The translations under genes were made by a program, and so were the position numbers. Shown here in pieces: positions 45,001 to 58,300 of a DNA stretch of 64,000 nt. The notes beneath the pieces were generated by a model. It searched no databases. It had not been told where the DNA came from and was given only the letters and a program-made list of their open reading frames with translations. Each line of letters opens with the position of its first letter. Positions within the stretch are counted from its first letter, which is position 1. The DNA is taken from NCBI GenBank assembly GCA_018857735.1, contig JABMCL010002073.1:165001-229000 (forward strand), read 5' to 3'. The DNA is from Alviniconcha marisindica. Its lineage: Eukaryota > Mollusca > Gastropoda > Provannidae.

Positions 45001-46331
45001 AGCAGCAAATAAAGACCTTATCACTGTATGCGTTGTATATGATGCATCCCTCCTTTTGTCTCAGAAAGACAGAAAAGACAAAAACAAACATACTATATGA
45101 TTGTGAAACAACTGATCATGTGCAGACTCAAGACTTCTTTGCGTCACTGTGTTAGCTGCCTAATTCTTGGATTCTAAATTCCCATCAACTGCACAGGGTC
45201 ACCTCAGGGCAACTTCAAACGTATTTTACACCAGTTCAGAACACAAGTCAATGAATCACAAGTCTGTCTCATTCACTGTGACAACATCAAAAAACCAACC
45301 ATCCATCTATCTATCAGTATCACTGCACAATAACTCATGTTTTGACACATCAAAAACCAATTTCTATTCCACTCTTTGGGAATTCTTTATATTCCACGGA
45401 CACTCACCATGGAAACCTGGATAAATTGCATGCAACTGTAAGCAAGATCTAATTTATTCTGCAGGCCCATACAGGAAACTGAGTCAGCTATAACAGATAA
45501 AAAGCAGGGAGAGGATTTGAAAAATAATGAAGGTGAATGCACTGGGAAGGTAAAAGTTACAACAAACAAAAAAAGTCCTAGAAGTAGGCAAAGCATGCAT
45601 GGCTATATTCTGACCTACTTCAGGCTTCAAAGGGAGGACATGTGTCAGCTCTGCGTTGTCAACAGAAAGGACCTTTAGCTCTGCATTCTCAACAGAAAGG
45701 ACCTTTAGTTCTGCATTCTCAACAGAAAGGACCTTTACTTCAGAGTCCCCAGTACCCCACTGCAGGACCTGTGTGTGAGTCCAGCAAGATGGGAAACATG
45801 CCTAGATCACTGGGAAGGTAAAAGTTACAACAAACAAAAAAAGTCCTAGAAGTAGGCAAAGCATGCATGGCTATATTCTGACCTACTTCAGGCTTCAAAG
45901 GGAGGACATGTGTCAGCTCTGCGTTGTCAACAGAAAGGACCTTTAGCTCTGCATTCTCAACAGAAAGGACCTTTAGTTCTGCATTCTCAACAGAAAGGAC
46001 CTTTACTTCAGAGTCCCCAGTACCCCACTGCAGGACCTGTGTGTGAGTCCAGCAAGATGGGAAACATGCCTAGATCTCTGTCTCGGCGAGGTACGTACCT
46101 GTAGAATGCCTCATGACATTCTGCATTTCCTCGATGAGCTTGTTGAGGAGCGTTATCAGGTACTCCTGAGCATCCTGCTGGTGTCCACTCTGATGAAGAC
46201 ACACAAGAAACTTCCTTAAAAATCTCCAAGAGAGCACACGGCAGAACAAGACCTGGCCACTGCAGTCTGCTGAAGCACCTGCATTACTTCAGTACTTCCC
46301 AGGACCCCAGGACCCTAAACACAATCTTCAA

Positions 46332-46367
<36 letters not shown>

Positions 46368-49300
46368 ACAGCACTCTCCCACGCCAGGCGTGACCAAAGA
46401 CAAAGTGGGAGGGGCCCAGGGAGACACTGTGGGGCCGCCGCCGCAAGGGCTGAGGAAGAAGCTATGGGGCTGTGGGACTGGTGCCACAAGGGCTGAGGAA
46501 GAAGCTATGGGGCTGTGGGACTGGTGCCACAAGGGCTGAGGAAGAAGCTATGGGGCTGTGGGACTGGTGCCACAAGGGCTGAGGGAGAAGCTATGGGGCT
46601 GTGGGACTGGTGCCACAAGGGCTGGGGAAGAAGCTATGGGGCTGGGGGGGCTGCCGCCACAACGGCTGTGGGAGAAGCTGTGGGGCTGCTGCAACAAAGG
46701 CCACAGGAGAAGCTGTGGGGGTGCCACCACGAGGGCTGGGGGAGAGGCTGTGGGGTTGCTGCCATAAGGGCCAAGGGAGAAGCTGTGGGGTTGCCACCAG
46801 AAGGGCTATGGGAGAAGCCGTGTGTCTACCGCCACAAGGGTTGGGGGAGAAGCTGTGGGGCTGGTGCCACAAGGGCTGAGGGAGAAGCTGTGGGGCTGGT
46901 GCCACAAGAGCTGAGGGAGAAGCTAGGGGTGGGGCTGGTGCCACAAGGGCTGAGGGAGAAGCTTGGGGCTGGTGCCACAAGGGCTGAGGGAGAAGCTGTG
47001 GGGCTGGTGCCACAAGGGCTGAGGGAGAAGCTGTGGGGCTGGGGAGGCTGTGAAGGGCTGGGGAGAAGCTGTGGGGCTGGTGCCACAAGGGCTGGGGAGA
47101 AGCTGTGGGGCTGTGGCAGAAACTGTGGGCTGGGGCAGAAGGGCTGATGGGGCTGGTGCCACAAGGGCTGAGGGAGAAGCTGTGGGGCTGGGTGCCACAA
47201 GGGCTGAGGGAGAAGCTGTGGGGCTGGTGCCACAAGGACTGAGGGAGAAGCTGTGGGGCTGGTGCCACAAGGGCTGGGGCAGAAGCTGTGGGGACTGGTG
47301 CCACAAGGGCTGGGGAGAAGCTGTGGGGCTGGTGCCACAAGGGCTGGGAGAAGCTGTGGGGCTGGTGCCACAAGGGCTGAGGGAGAAGCTGTGGGGCTGG
47401 TGCCACAAGGGCTGGGGCAGAAGCTGTGGGGCTGGTGCCACAAGGGCTGGGGCAGAAGCTGTGGGGCTGGTGCCACAAGGGCTGAGGGAGAAGCTGTGGG
47501 GCTGGTGCCACAAGGGCTGGGGCAGAAGCTGTGGGGCTGGTGCCACAAGGGCTGGGGCAGAAGCTGTGGGGCTGGTGCCACAAGGGCTGAGGGAGAAGCT
47601 GTGGGCTGGTGCCACAAGGGCTGGGGCAGAAGCTGTGGGGCTGGCGCCACAAGGGCTGGGGCAGAAGCTGTGGGGCTGGTGCCACAAGGGCTGGGGCAGA
47701 AGCTGTGGGGCTGGTGCCACAAGGGCTGGGGCAGAAGCTGTGGGGCTGGGGCCACAAGGGCTGAGGGAGAAGCTGTGGGGATGGTACCGTAAGACTTTGA
47801 GAAGACAGACTTCATCTGGGCAAGCAGGATTTAGATTTAGACAGAATGACCAACAGCAATTCAGAACAAAAGTGTAAGCCAGTACAGCTACATCTTTCTT
47901 TTCTTTTAAGGGTGAATGGGATGGGGGGGGAAGGGGGGGAACATACCCACCCAAACAACCAGTGCCTGTGGCAAATAAAGGGAAACAACTGGTAGCGGTG
48001 AGCAAGTTCAGTCACAGAGCTTAGCGATGCTTACCCCGAGGACGTTGTTGAGCTTGGCAAGCTCATCCAGGATGTACTTGGAGTCCAGCTGAGGCCCAGT
48101 TCGCAGCTCTGTTTGCTTGCCACGCCGGCAGTTAGCTGCACGTCATATCAACCAAACTGTTAACGCACATTCCCAGCTTTCCCTGCAGCCCTTTCACCAA
48201 TAACAGCAGGCTGCCATAACTGTTACTAAAATTAGAAGATAAGATATGTTTGTGATTTCTGGTTTGAAAAAATGGCCACAACAGCCAGAAAAACCATGCA
48301 GAACAAATCTAGATCTACAAAGAGTAGTGGGGCAAGCAGTGCAGTCCACAGCTGTCGTTACAATCAGAACAAAAATAAAGGATCGTCTTTAAATGCAATC
48401 CTTGGCAATGTCCATTTTTAGCCCCGTCAGTTCGTGGTCTTCAAATGGTATGTGTGTGTGTATGTGCGGGATGAACTTGAAGTATGCACTACATTGGCAT
48501 ATCCACATATCAGTTCATTCCGTGCTATGCCAGTGCTATGCACAAGCATCCTCAAACCATTTCAGGACAGCGAACCAACGGGGCTAAAAGTGGACATGGC
48601 CCAATACTGGGCACAAGCTGCTGTTTAGGAAGGAATGTTCATGTGGATCCCCTTAACGACTCCACAAAATGCCAGACAATGCCGATATATGGCCCGATGG
48701 CTACCAGCACCGCAAATTTTTCATTCATGGAAACAATTAGTTGTCTCTTTGTTTCAGTTCCGCAACAAAAAGCCAACAGATGAAAAATGCTTTTGAACAC
48801 CTCTTTTATGCACCCAACACCACTCACGTCACGACATCAGTATGCCAAAAGTATGAAACACCAAGGAATGAGTTAACACAAAACACAGAACAGCAAAATG
48901 GGATATAAGGCACACACTGTGGCATAATACCAATACTCTGCAGACTGTTTGGGAATTAGACCGTTAGAGGATAATAAAGACTTTGATGGTTAAAAGCTGT
49001 GAATACCAGCCAGGGATTCACATTCACTAACCAAACCCTTCAAACACTGTAGGAACCCTGTGTAAATGTGACTAAAGTGGGGAGGAGGTGGGTGGGGGGA
49101 GGGGAGGATTCTGCCTGTCACCCCAAACATAACATGCAAATGTTTGTACTAATACTTGAACTTTAGCTGTCCAATATTTGCAGGTGGCATCACCTGTTCT
49201 CCTCTGTGCCAGTGCCAGATGCTTGGATGTCAGCAATGTGCACATGTATGTACCGACAGATGCAAATACCAATATGACAGAGAAAAAATGTTTGGGTGAA

Positions 49301-52300
49301 AAAGAAGAAAACAGGAGACAGGTCACTCCCTGTATTTCTGTGTGTAGATGTGTCTAAAAAACATTTTTGTTTTTGTTGTCGTTGTTGACTTTTTGTTTCT
49401 TTGCTACCATAAATTTAGGACACCCACTCTCACCTACAAAAAAAGAAGAAAAAAGACCAAGACGAAGAAAAAAAAGGTTTAAAAAAAAGGCACTTACTTT
49501 TGCCAATAGGACGGAATTCATTGACGAGTCTAACCCTGCACAAAAAGTAATGACAATTCAAGATTAAGCCTCACTGAACATGTCAGTCAATTTGCTGCAA
49601 CCTACTGAATCTTACTATATAGGTCATAAAGGTCTCTAATGCTAGAAAAAATTAAAAAAATTATAATAAAAAAAGAAAATATTCAGATGACCCACATTCA
49701 AACAGAATCAGGAGGGGGAAAAAACTTAATTATCTTCACTTTTTTCCATTCCTTCTTCTTGCATTATTCTGTGACTTTAAAGATTGGTCATTGTCACCAA
49801 AATTTATGAGCCAAATAAAATCAAAGTCAAATCAGTCAAATCAGCCTAAAACCTAACAACAATAGTGAAAATACAAGTTTTATCACCATCATTTTCAAAC
49901 TAGGTCAAAGTTTCAAACTGAAACTGTTCAAAACCGATAAAGCTACACAGGGACAAAGCTCTTGCTTCCATAGCAACCAGAGAGCAAGCCTCAGTGCTGA
50001 GCATGTGCCACGGCCAACAGACCAGGGATCTGGTCAGCCAGAATAAAACTTCTTTACGTACTCAGGTGATTTGTTTTTCTTCTTCTGTATAAGTTCTTCT
50101 GTGTAAATATATATATTCTACTGTGTAAATTAACATAATTTATACATATTCTTCTGTGTAAATTAACAATAACATTATAATTTATGTAAATTCTAACTGA
50201 TTGCCCAACACAACTCACATGGCATCACAAAGTGGCGTGGAGGATACTTTCCGTGGGCACCCTTTCATGGAGTCCCCCAAATCCTTGAACAAATGGTATA
50301 TTTGGGGCACGGACAGCAAGGCCTGCAGTGTCTGACCTCCAGTTAAGGATCAAAGCACACAACTCCAGTCCCACCAGGCCTGAACTTACTGATCAAAGCA
50401 TACAATTCCAGTTCCACCAGGACTGAACTTAACAATCAAAGCATACAATTCCAGTCCCACCAGGCCTGAACTTAAGGATCAAAGCACACAACTCCAGTCC
50501 CACCAGGCCTGAACTTAAGGATCAAAGCACACAACTCCAGTCCCACCAGGCCTGAACTTAGGGATCAAAGCACACAACTCCAGTCCCACCAGGCCTGAAC
50601 TTAGGGATCAAAGCATACAACTCCAGTCCCACCAGGCCTGAACTTAAAGGGGTCAAAGGGAAAAACTCCAGTCCCACCAGGCCTGAACTTAAGGGATCAA
50701 AGTGCACAACTCCAGTCCCACCAGGCCTGAACTTAGGGATCAAAGTGCACAACTCCAGTCCCACCAGGACTGAACTCAAGGATCAAAGCACACAACTCCA
50801 GTCCCACCAGGCCTGAACTTAGGGATCAAAGTGCACAACTCCAGTCCCACCAGGCCTGAACTTAGGGATCAAAGTGCACAACTCCAGTCCCACCAGGCCT
50901 GAACTTAGGGATCAAAGTGCACAACTCCAGTCCCACCAGGCCTGAACTTAAGGATCAAAGCACACAACTCCAGTCCCACCAGGCCTGAACTTAGGGATCA
51001 AAGTGCACAACTCCAGTCCCACCAGGCCTGAACTTAGGGATCAAAGCGCACAACTCCAGTCCCACCAGGCCTGAACTTCAAAACTGCACTTCACAGTGGT
51101 TTGCAATAATTCACCCAGTCCTTCCCCATCCGTGTGAGCCAGTTTGGCCTAGCGGTAGGGCTGGTAAGCAGGATGTCAGTTCAGTTCCACCTCGGCTCTC
51201 CTCTCTTCCAAATTTGTGGTTTACCGACACTCTTTAATTGTGATTTATTCCTTCTACAGTGAATCGATTATTAAAATGGCTGACACTGCGGCTCATCTTA
51301 ATGCACAATCATTCTGGTGGTGGCAGTGTAGGGTTTGGTATGGTCCCCCGCCCCCACCCCCTCCCCCCAACTGCAGATTATGGTCCCTGCCGGTGCCTTT
51401 TTGGTTAGCTCTTGGATTTGAACATCTCAGCAACCCTACAAGTTCACCTCAGGACAAACCTCGTTGGGGATAACTCGGGGTTAAACAAGCCTGAAAAGAA
51501 AAAGAGGTTTCCCCGCTCTTCCTCTTGCATCATGGTTAGGGCATTTCTATTAAGTAATTCCATATTTGTTGGGATTTATGCAGCACTAGTCATTGTACAT
51601 GTACCCCCTCATCACCACCCCCCCCCCCCCCAACCCCCTTTTAAGATGTCACCATGGATACAGCACTGTTGAAACAGGAGTTCGCCCTGATATAACAGTA
51701 CTGGTTGACTGGGCGTAAAACACCCAGTTACTTACTGAAACCAGAGCTGGTGTTGGGGTTTATGGGGCACTACTGTCATTCTATATGTACTCCCCCCCCC
51801 CCCCGACAAGAAGTTACCAAGGACACAGCACTGTTGAAACTGGAGTTAGTGTTGGGATTTATGTGTCATTCCTGTCATCGTACATGTACCCCCCCCCCCC
51901 CCCCCCCCCCCCTTCCCAAATCCCTCCTTGAGAAGTCACCAAGGATACGGCATTGTTGAAACAGGAGTTGGTGTAGTTGGTCATCCCCCGAGGCATCAAC
52001 GGCACACCTCTGTCCTTCAGCGTCCAGGAGGAGAAAAACTCTGCTCAAAGAGAAAAATAAAACACAAACCATCAGACCACACGCACCTTTCTTTCCATCC
52101 ACTGTAAAACAACAACAACTCTTTTTCGCTGCAGTCTGAGAACAGAGTGCTGTGAACGAGGCAGACAGGGCAATAACTCCAGCAGAAGTCCATGCTCAGT
52201 AACACATGCATTACCTCCCATGCCTGCAAGTCTTCTGAACAAACTGAAGTGAAAGAGGACTATATAGGTAACACTCAAATAAGCATACTGCTTTTGTGTT

Positions 52301-55300
52301 TCCTGTACTTATTTGTTGAGCTTATGATTACGATGAATGAATAAAATTTTGTTTAAACCAAAGAGGACTCAAGATGATGAGGTAATATAGGTCTGTTCAT
52401 AGGAATGGAACAGAAGACGGACTCAAAGCAATTTTTTTTGTTGGGGTGTGTGTGGGGGGGGGGGGGGGGGGGGGGATCTACAGTCTAGTCAGTTAAAAAA
52501 TCAATGTTTGAAAGTTGAGAAACCATGGCTATGAGCGCTGCAAAAGAACCAGCATTAGAATGCACAGCACCGAAAACAGATGTATGCCCCCAAAACTTTA
52601 GCTTTGCAGACCAATGTATAACCACACCACGTGCCCTTTTCAGCCAAGAAAATGTAGGTTTGGGGATAGCTGAGGGGTTAAACGATTGGTGACCTTTCCG
52701 CCTCCCCACCCCTCAGCTGCCAGCAGAGCAAAACCCTGCTTACCTCCGAGCTTGGAACTCAACGGGTCATCTTTTGCAGCGACTGCAGCTTTCTCTGGAG
52801 AGGCGGCAGGGGCAGCCGGTACACTGGGAGTTTTCTCTGCCGGTCCCTTGCTGCCGTTGCTGTCCGTGTAGATGACCACCGCAGGCTTGCTGGAAGCGTT
52901 GGCGCCTTTGAAGAGGCCAGCCCAGTTTTTCTGCACTGGTGGAGGGGCACTGGCTGCTGGCGTCGAGGTCTCTGGACTGGAAAGAGGGAATCAGCATTTT
53001 GTACTCTCTGGGTAAAAACCATAAAAATCTCCTGCAATTGTTGGTGGAGAAAAAAATATTAGATCAATGAACTGAATGAATAAGGTCTGTGGACTGAAAA
53101 GAGGAAATCGGCATTTGTATGCTCTGGGTAAAAACCGGTAACTAACCTGGTTCTGGGTAGGAAAACTGCAGCAACTAACCTGGTTCTGGGCAGGAAAACT
53201 GCGGTAACTAACCTGATTTTGGGTAGGAATACTGCAGTAACTGACCTGGTTCTGGGTAGGAAAACTGCAGTAACTAACCTGGTTCTTTGTAGGAAAACTA
53301 CAGTAACTAACCTGGTACTGGGTAGGAATACTGCAGTAACTGACCTGGTTCTGGGTAGGAAAACTGCAGTAACTAACCTGGTTCTGGGTAGGAAAACTAT
53401 GGTAACTAACCTGGTTCTTTGTAGGAAAACTACAGTAACTAACCTGGTACTGGGTAGGAAAACTGCAGTAACTAACCTGGTACTGGGGAGGAAAACTGCA
53501 GTAACTAGCCTGGTTCTGGAGAGGAAAACTGCAGTAACTAACCTGGTTCTGGGTAGGAAAGCTGCAGTAACTAACCTGGTTCTGGGTAGGAAAGCTGCAG
53601 TAACTAACCTGGTTCTGGGTAGGAAAGCTGCAGTAACTAACCTGGTTCTGGGTAGGAAAACTGCAGTAACTAACCTGGTTCTGGGTATGAAAGCTGCAGT
53701 AACTAACCTGGTTCTGGGTAGGAAAACTGCAGCAGTAGGGTTGAGGCTAGTGGCGGACGAACCATTCACTGTGCCGGTTGCTGCTGATTGGCTGGCACTG
53801 TCATCGCTGAGCGCTGGGGAGCCTGCAGGGGCAACGGAGACAGCACCAGGGGCTGGTGGGACAGAGGCGGACTCCACTTCATTTTCCACAGTGCTAGTCC
53901 TCACAGGTTCACACACACTGGCAGAGGCAGGACTCTTTGTGTCACTTTTTGGACAGCCCTCATCAACACGATTGCTGGCCGAGGGTCCTTCAGGTGTTTT
54001 AGCATCAAGATTGTCATGATGGTTCTGGGCACCAGCACCCTGGTTCTTGGCCGACGATGCCTGTGGTGGGTCAGCAGCAGCAGGGATGTTTTTTATTTCT
54101 GCACTGGGTTGTGCACTGGGTTGTGCGGTCTGGCGGCCACTGCCCACGCTGGGATCACCGCTCTGCAGATCCATGGAAACGCTAACGCTGCTAACAGCCT
54201 GCTGAGCGTCCTTGGCTCCTGGCACTTGCTGCACCTCAACGCTGATCTTGACAGCTGCCGCTCCGGTTGCTCGTGGTAACTCAGTGCTGTTCCTGGTGTC
54301 TGGCACTCTAGACACTTGTGGCGACCCAGAGCCGTTTCCGGCGACTGCAGCTCTGGACACACATGGTGCTGCAGCGACGTTCTTGTTGACGGTGGCTGTG
54401 GATGCGTGAGGCGCCCCAGCGGTGTTCTTCACATCCACAGCAAGCACGCTCTTTCCCGCTGGAGTCTGATGGGCCACCAGGCTGCCTCCAGCAGCCGCCC
54501 TCAACTCTGAAGTTGGCTGCTTCCCAAGAACACCAGCGCCATCAGGTTTGGCCAACTGCTGTGGGTCACCTCCTAGGGGGTCCCTCTGACCCACAGCGGC
54601 AGCAGCCGCATTGGCGCCACTGGGTGTGGCCACCTGCTGAGGGCCACTTCCCTGAGGACCCTTGAGAGTGGTACCCAACGCAGCCGCCGTCACATTGGCG
54701 CCACTGGGTGTGGCCATCTGTGGAGCGCCACTTCCCTGCGGACCCCTGAGTGCAGTACCCACAGCGGCAGCAGTCGGAGTGGCGCCACTGGGTGTGGCCA
54801 TCTGTGGAGCGCCACTTCCCTGCGGACCCCTGAGTGCAGTACCCACAGCGGCAGCAGTCGGAGTGGCGCCACTGGGTGTGGCCATCTGTGGAGCACCACT
54901 TCCCGGAGGACCCCTGAGAGCAGTGGCAGCAGTCGGAGTGGCGCCATTGGGTGTGGCCAACCGTGGAGCGCCACTTCCTTGCGGACCCCTGAGAGGGGTA
55001 CCCACAGTGGCAGCAGTCGGAGTGGCGCCACTGGGTGTGGCCAACCGCAGAGTGCCACTTCCCTGCGGACCCCTGAGAGCAGTACCCGCAGCGGCAGCAG
55101 TCGGAGTGGCGCCATTGGGTGTGGCCAACCGTGGAGCACCACTTCCTTGCGGACCCCTGAGAGTGGTCACCACAGTGGCAGCGGTCGGATTAGCTGCCAC
55201 GTTTGCCGGTGGCAAAAACACTGGCATGGGCTGGGCCACAGGCATTTTGCTGTCGATCACAGGTCTCGGCGCTCCATCCACAGTGGGTATTATGTTGTTG

Positions 55301-58300
55301 GGTGCAAGCTGGCCATAGGGGTAGGTGATGGGGTTCCCAACCATCACCTGATGCACCTGAGCGGAGGCAGCCAGTGGCATCCGAGCCGGGTACCCTGCAC
55401 CTTGCAGGAAGGTACCGGCACCGGTGCTCACACATTGCCCTTGGATCATGTTTGGCGGTGGGTGGCTTTGGTAAAAAGATATATCTTGGTGGAGACCTGC
55501 AAGAAAAAAGAAAACAAATTGTATAGGTAAATCCCATAGAACAACCATTACAACAGGAAGACACAAGACACGGCAACAGCATGAAGCAGTCTAAAATCTA
55601 ATGATATTAAACAGAATAAAAGCATGCATGCCAGACGCCTACCCCCAAATGATGTTTTCAGGAACCAAAATCAACAAAATCCAGAACTAATCATGATTTT
55701 TTAGGAACACAGCAGCTAATGGCTCATGGAACTTCTCCAGTCACCAGGCTTCACAAAAAATCAAAGTACAGCAAACTTCACAGGTATGGGCAAGTTCAAG
55801 TTCAATGTTGCTTTACGTCCACATAGTTCAGGAGCTGTGTGAGAGTCGAGGTGGACGTCCTGGACTGTCCGTCCTAACGAGCCTTCTGGTTTCCGTGGAC
55901 GTAAAGATTTATTGCACCGTGCTTCGGCATTGGTTACAACTCGTCCCTAATATGTCAACTGACATCTGAGGACATAAAGCATCACTTCATCATCATGTCC
56001 ACAGAGACCATAAGGACTGTTAGGGATGGAGAGCCCAAGACGGCCACCTTGGCTTTCACAGCTCCTGAGCTCTGAGAAATGGGCAAGCATCACATTTTTT
56101 CCAATTTTTCCATTTTTTCCAGTTATGACAATGAAAGTTTAAAAGACTGCTCCTCTCGGTATTCTTTCTTTAATGTTTGGAAAGTTACTGCACTTCTGGG
56201 TCTATAAGGCGCTACTCTTTTTTCCAACTTGACCCCTGTGCCCTAAACAACAGTGCACCTTATTTATGGCCCAGAAAAAAACACAATGAAAATGCGTTAC
56301 TACCAGAGTTCCACTCAAATATCTCAGTGATACATGATCAAAGCTACGCTGTGTTTACATTCTGCCGTCCATCGATCGGCATACGATACACTTCCATTTC
56401 AGAAAATAGAAGCCCAGAAAAAAACTCAATGAAAATGTGTCACTATCTGAGTTCCACTCAAATATCTTAGTGATACGTGATCAAAGCTACGCCGTGTTTA
56501 CATTCTGCCGTCCATCGATCTGCATACGATACACTTCCATTTCAGAAAACGTGACTGCCGCCATGTTGGATGAGGCACTACTGTCACTGTTTGTGTGTGA
56601 TTCAGAAGACGATGAATTCTCTGGTTTCTCAGCAGATTCTGACAATGAGAAGGAAGCTCTCAGGGATGGTTGGACCTCCTGAACTTTCCTTCTTACTGTT
56701 ACCTTTTCTGGTGTGACTTATTGTTTCATGATTTTGCCCTGTTCCATTTTTCCATTCTCATCAAAGTAAAAATGCATGTGACTTAGTGCCAAAAGGTGCA
56801 CAAATGGGGGGTCCGATTTTTGACTTAATAAAATCTGTTTCAAACACTTTGTCTTGTTGTTGATTTGTGTGTGCGTTCATAATTGGTCAGTATTACAGTG
56901 GAAACAATATGAGCTCCAAATCTGGAGCAGCTGGAGAAATATAATTTTTTGAAAGTGAAAGCGTGCCACGAAATTCGACCCCTGAAAACGGACACGCTCA
57001 CGGTGAGTGCTTTCAATGCTTTCATTCACGTACATGAGAATCAAAACATTACCTCAGTCACCGATTTGCACAGAGGAGATATCGCTTTACACAGTGCATA
57101 TAAAATCGATTATCACTAAGTTTTGTTTTTGGAGTTAGAGGCTCCGAAATATCCTTCGGTCGAACATTATGTGTGTTGAAATGTTTCATGACCAGCATCC
57201 GTAGACAATCTAGTGAAGAACGGACTTTCTCTTTCGTCGAAACTTTACTCCAGTCACTGTGGTACGTCACTGCATCAGGCGCCAATGTTTTTATTTTACT
57301 GCCAAATGTCTAGGTATTTTTTAAAATATATTTTGCCATTCTTCATAAAATTGTTGCAATAAATAACGTTCAACAACGTATTAAATTAAACAAGCAAAAG
57401 GAAAAAATAAAGTTTTTGCCTTTTGCACTACTTCCGGTCAGCCATGTTATACATCCGGGTCATTTGTTTTAGCACATGGCCACATGGAAGAGACGTTCTG
57501 ATATGCGAAAGGTGTGTGGTAATATTTTCGAAGACCATAACGTTCAACTTATTTAAACGTTCATCGGAGATTTAGTCAAATCTTCTGGTTATACGATGAT
57601 ATTTATGTTGGTATATGCCGAATCTTTTAAAAGTATCGGAATGTTAGCATACAGAGTGAGTTTTTATGTTGCTGTCGATCTAAAGTTTGTTCAGATGCTT
57701 TCGAAAATTTGTTTTCACGAGTTTCTTACAACATGGGTGCATGTTGAAATCGTAATGTGCGACAGCAGATTGGTTATAAACAGTATATTCTGATCGTACT
57801 CTTTACATTTTTTGCTTGCGCTTAACCAGTTCGTTTTGTTTACAAACTACGTCTTCAAACAAATCATCATATATGGTAGACAATTCGAATTTACGCAGGT
57901 TAAAGTCTCAAGTTAGATGTTGAACATTACGATTACACACGAGCTGTGGAAATAATAACTTCGACATAATTATAGTGACCATGCCTGTCTGCCTTCCACA
58001 GTTCTAAAAATGTATGGTGCCGATCTTAATAGCATTATTCTTTGGCTGTGATTTTTTTTAGTAATATTTATTACATTTTTTCTATTTATTATTATTAATT
58101 CTTTCACTTTTAAATTAACTGTTCAACTATTTTTGTCCTAGGCACCCGAGTCAACATGACCAAGAAACGCATGGATGACAGGCTTGCGTGTGTGTTTTCC
58201 TGTGACACCCAAAAGCAGCAAAAGTTGCACTCACTCTTACTTGCTCCATTTCTCTTACAAAACACTTACTTGTTTGTTAAATAATAAGTATTATTTATTT

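Noticed and set aside
46435..47815. Long Pro/Ala/Leu-rich open frames (up to about 390 codons) on both strands
   Set aside because: They lie wholly in a 33-36-bp minisatellite whose unit happens to lack stops; the USP10 exons on either side show this is an intron.
53219..54019. Plus-strand frame with repeated TNLVLGRKTAV
   Set aside because: It is antisense to the USP10 exon 4 minisatellite, open only because the unit has no stop.
57058..57285. Minus-strand 75-codon frame as a gene
   Set aside because: It begins at a non-ATG codon, has no recognisable domain and lies inside the TA-flanked mobile element.
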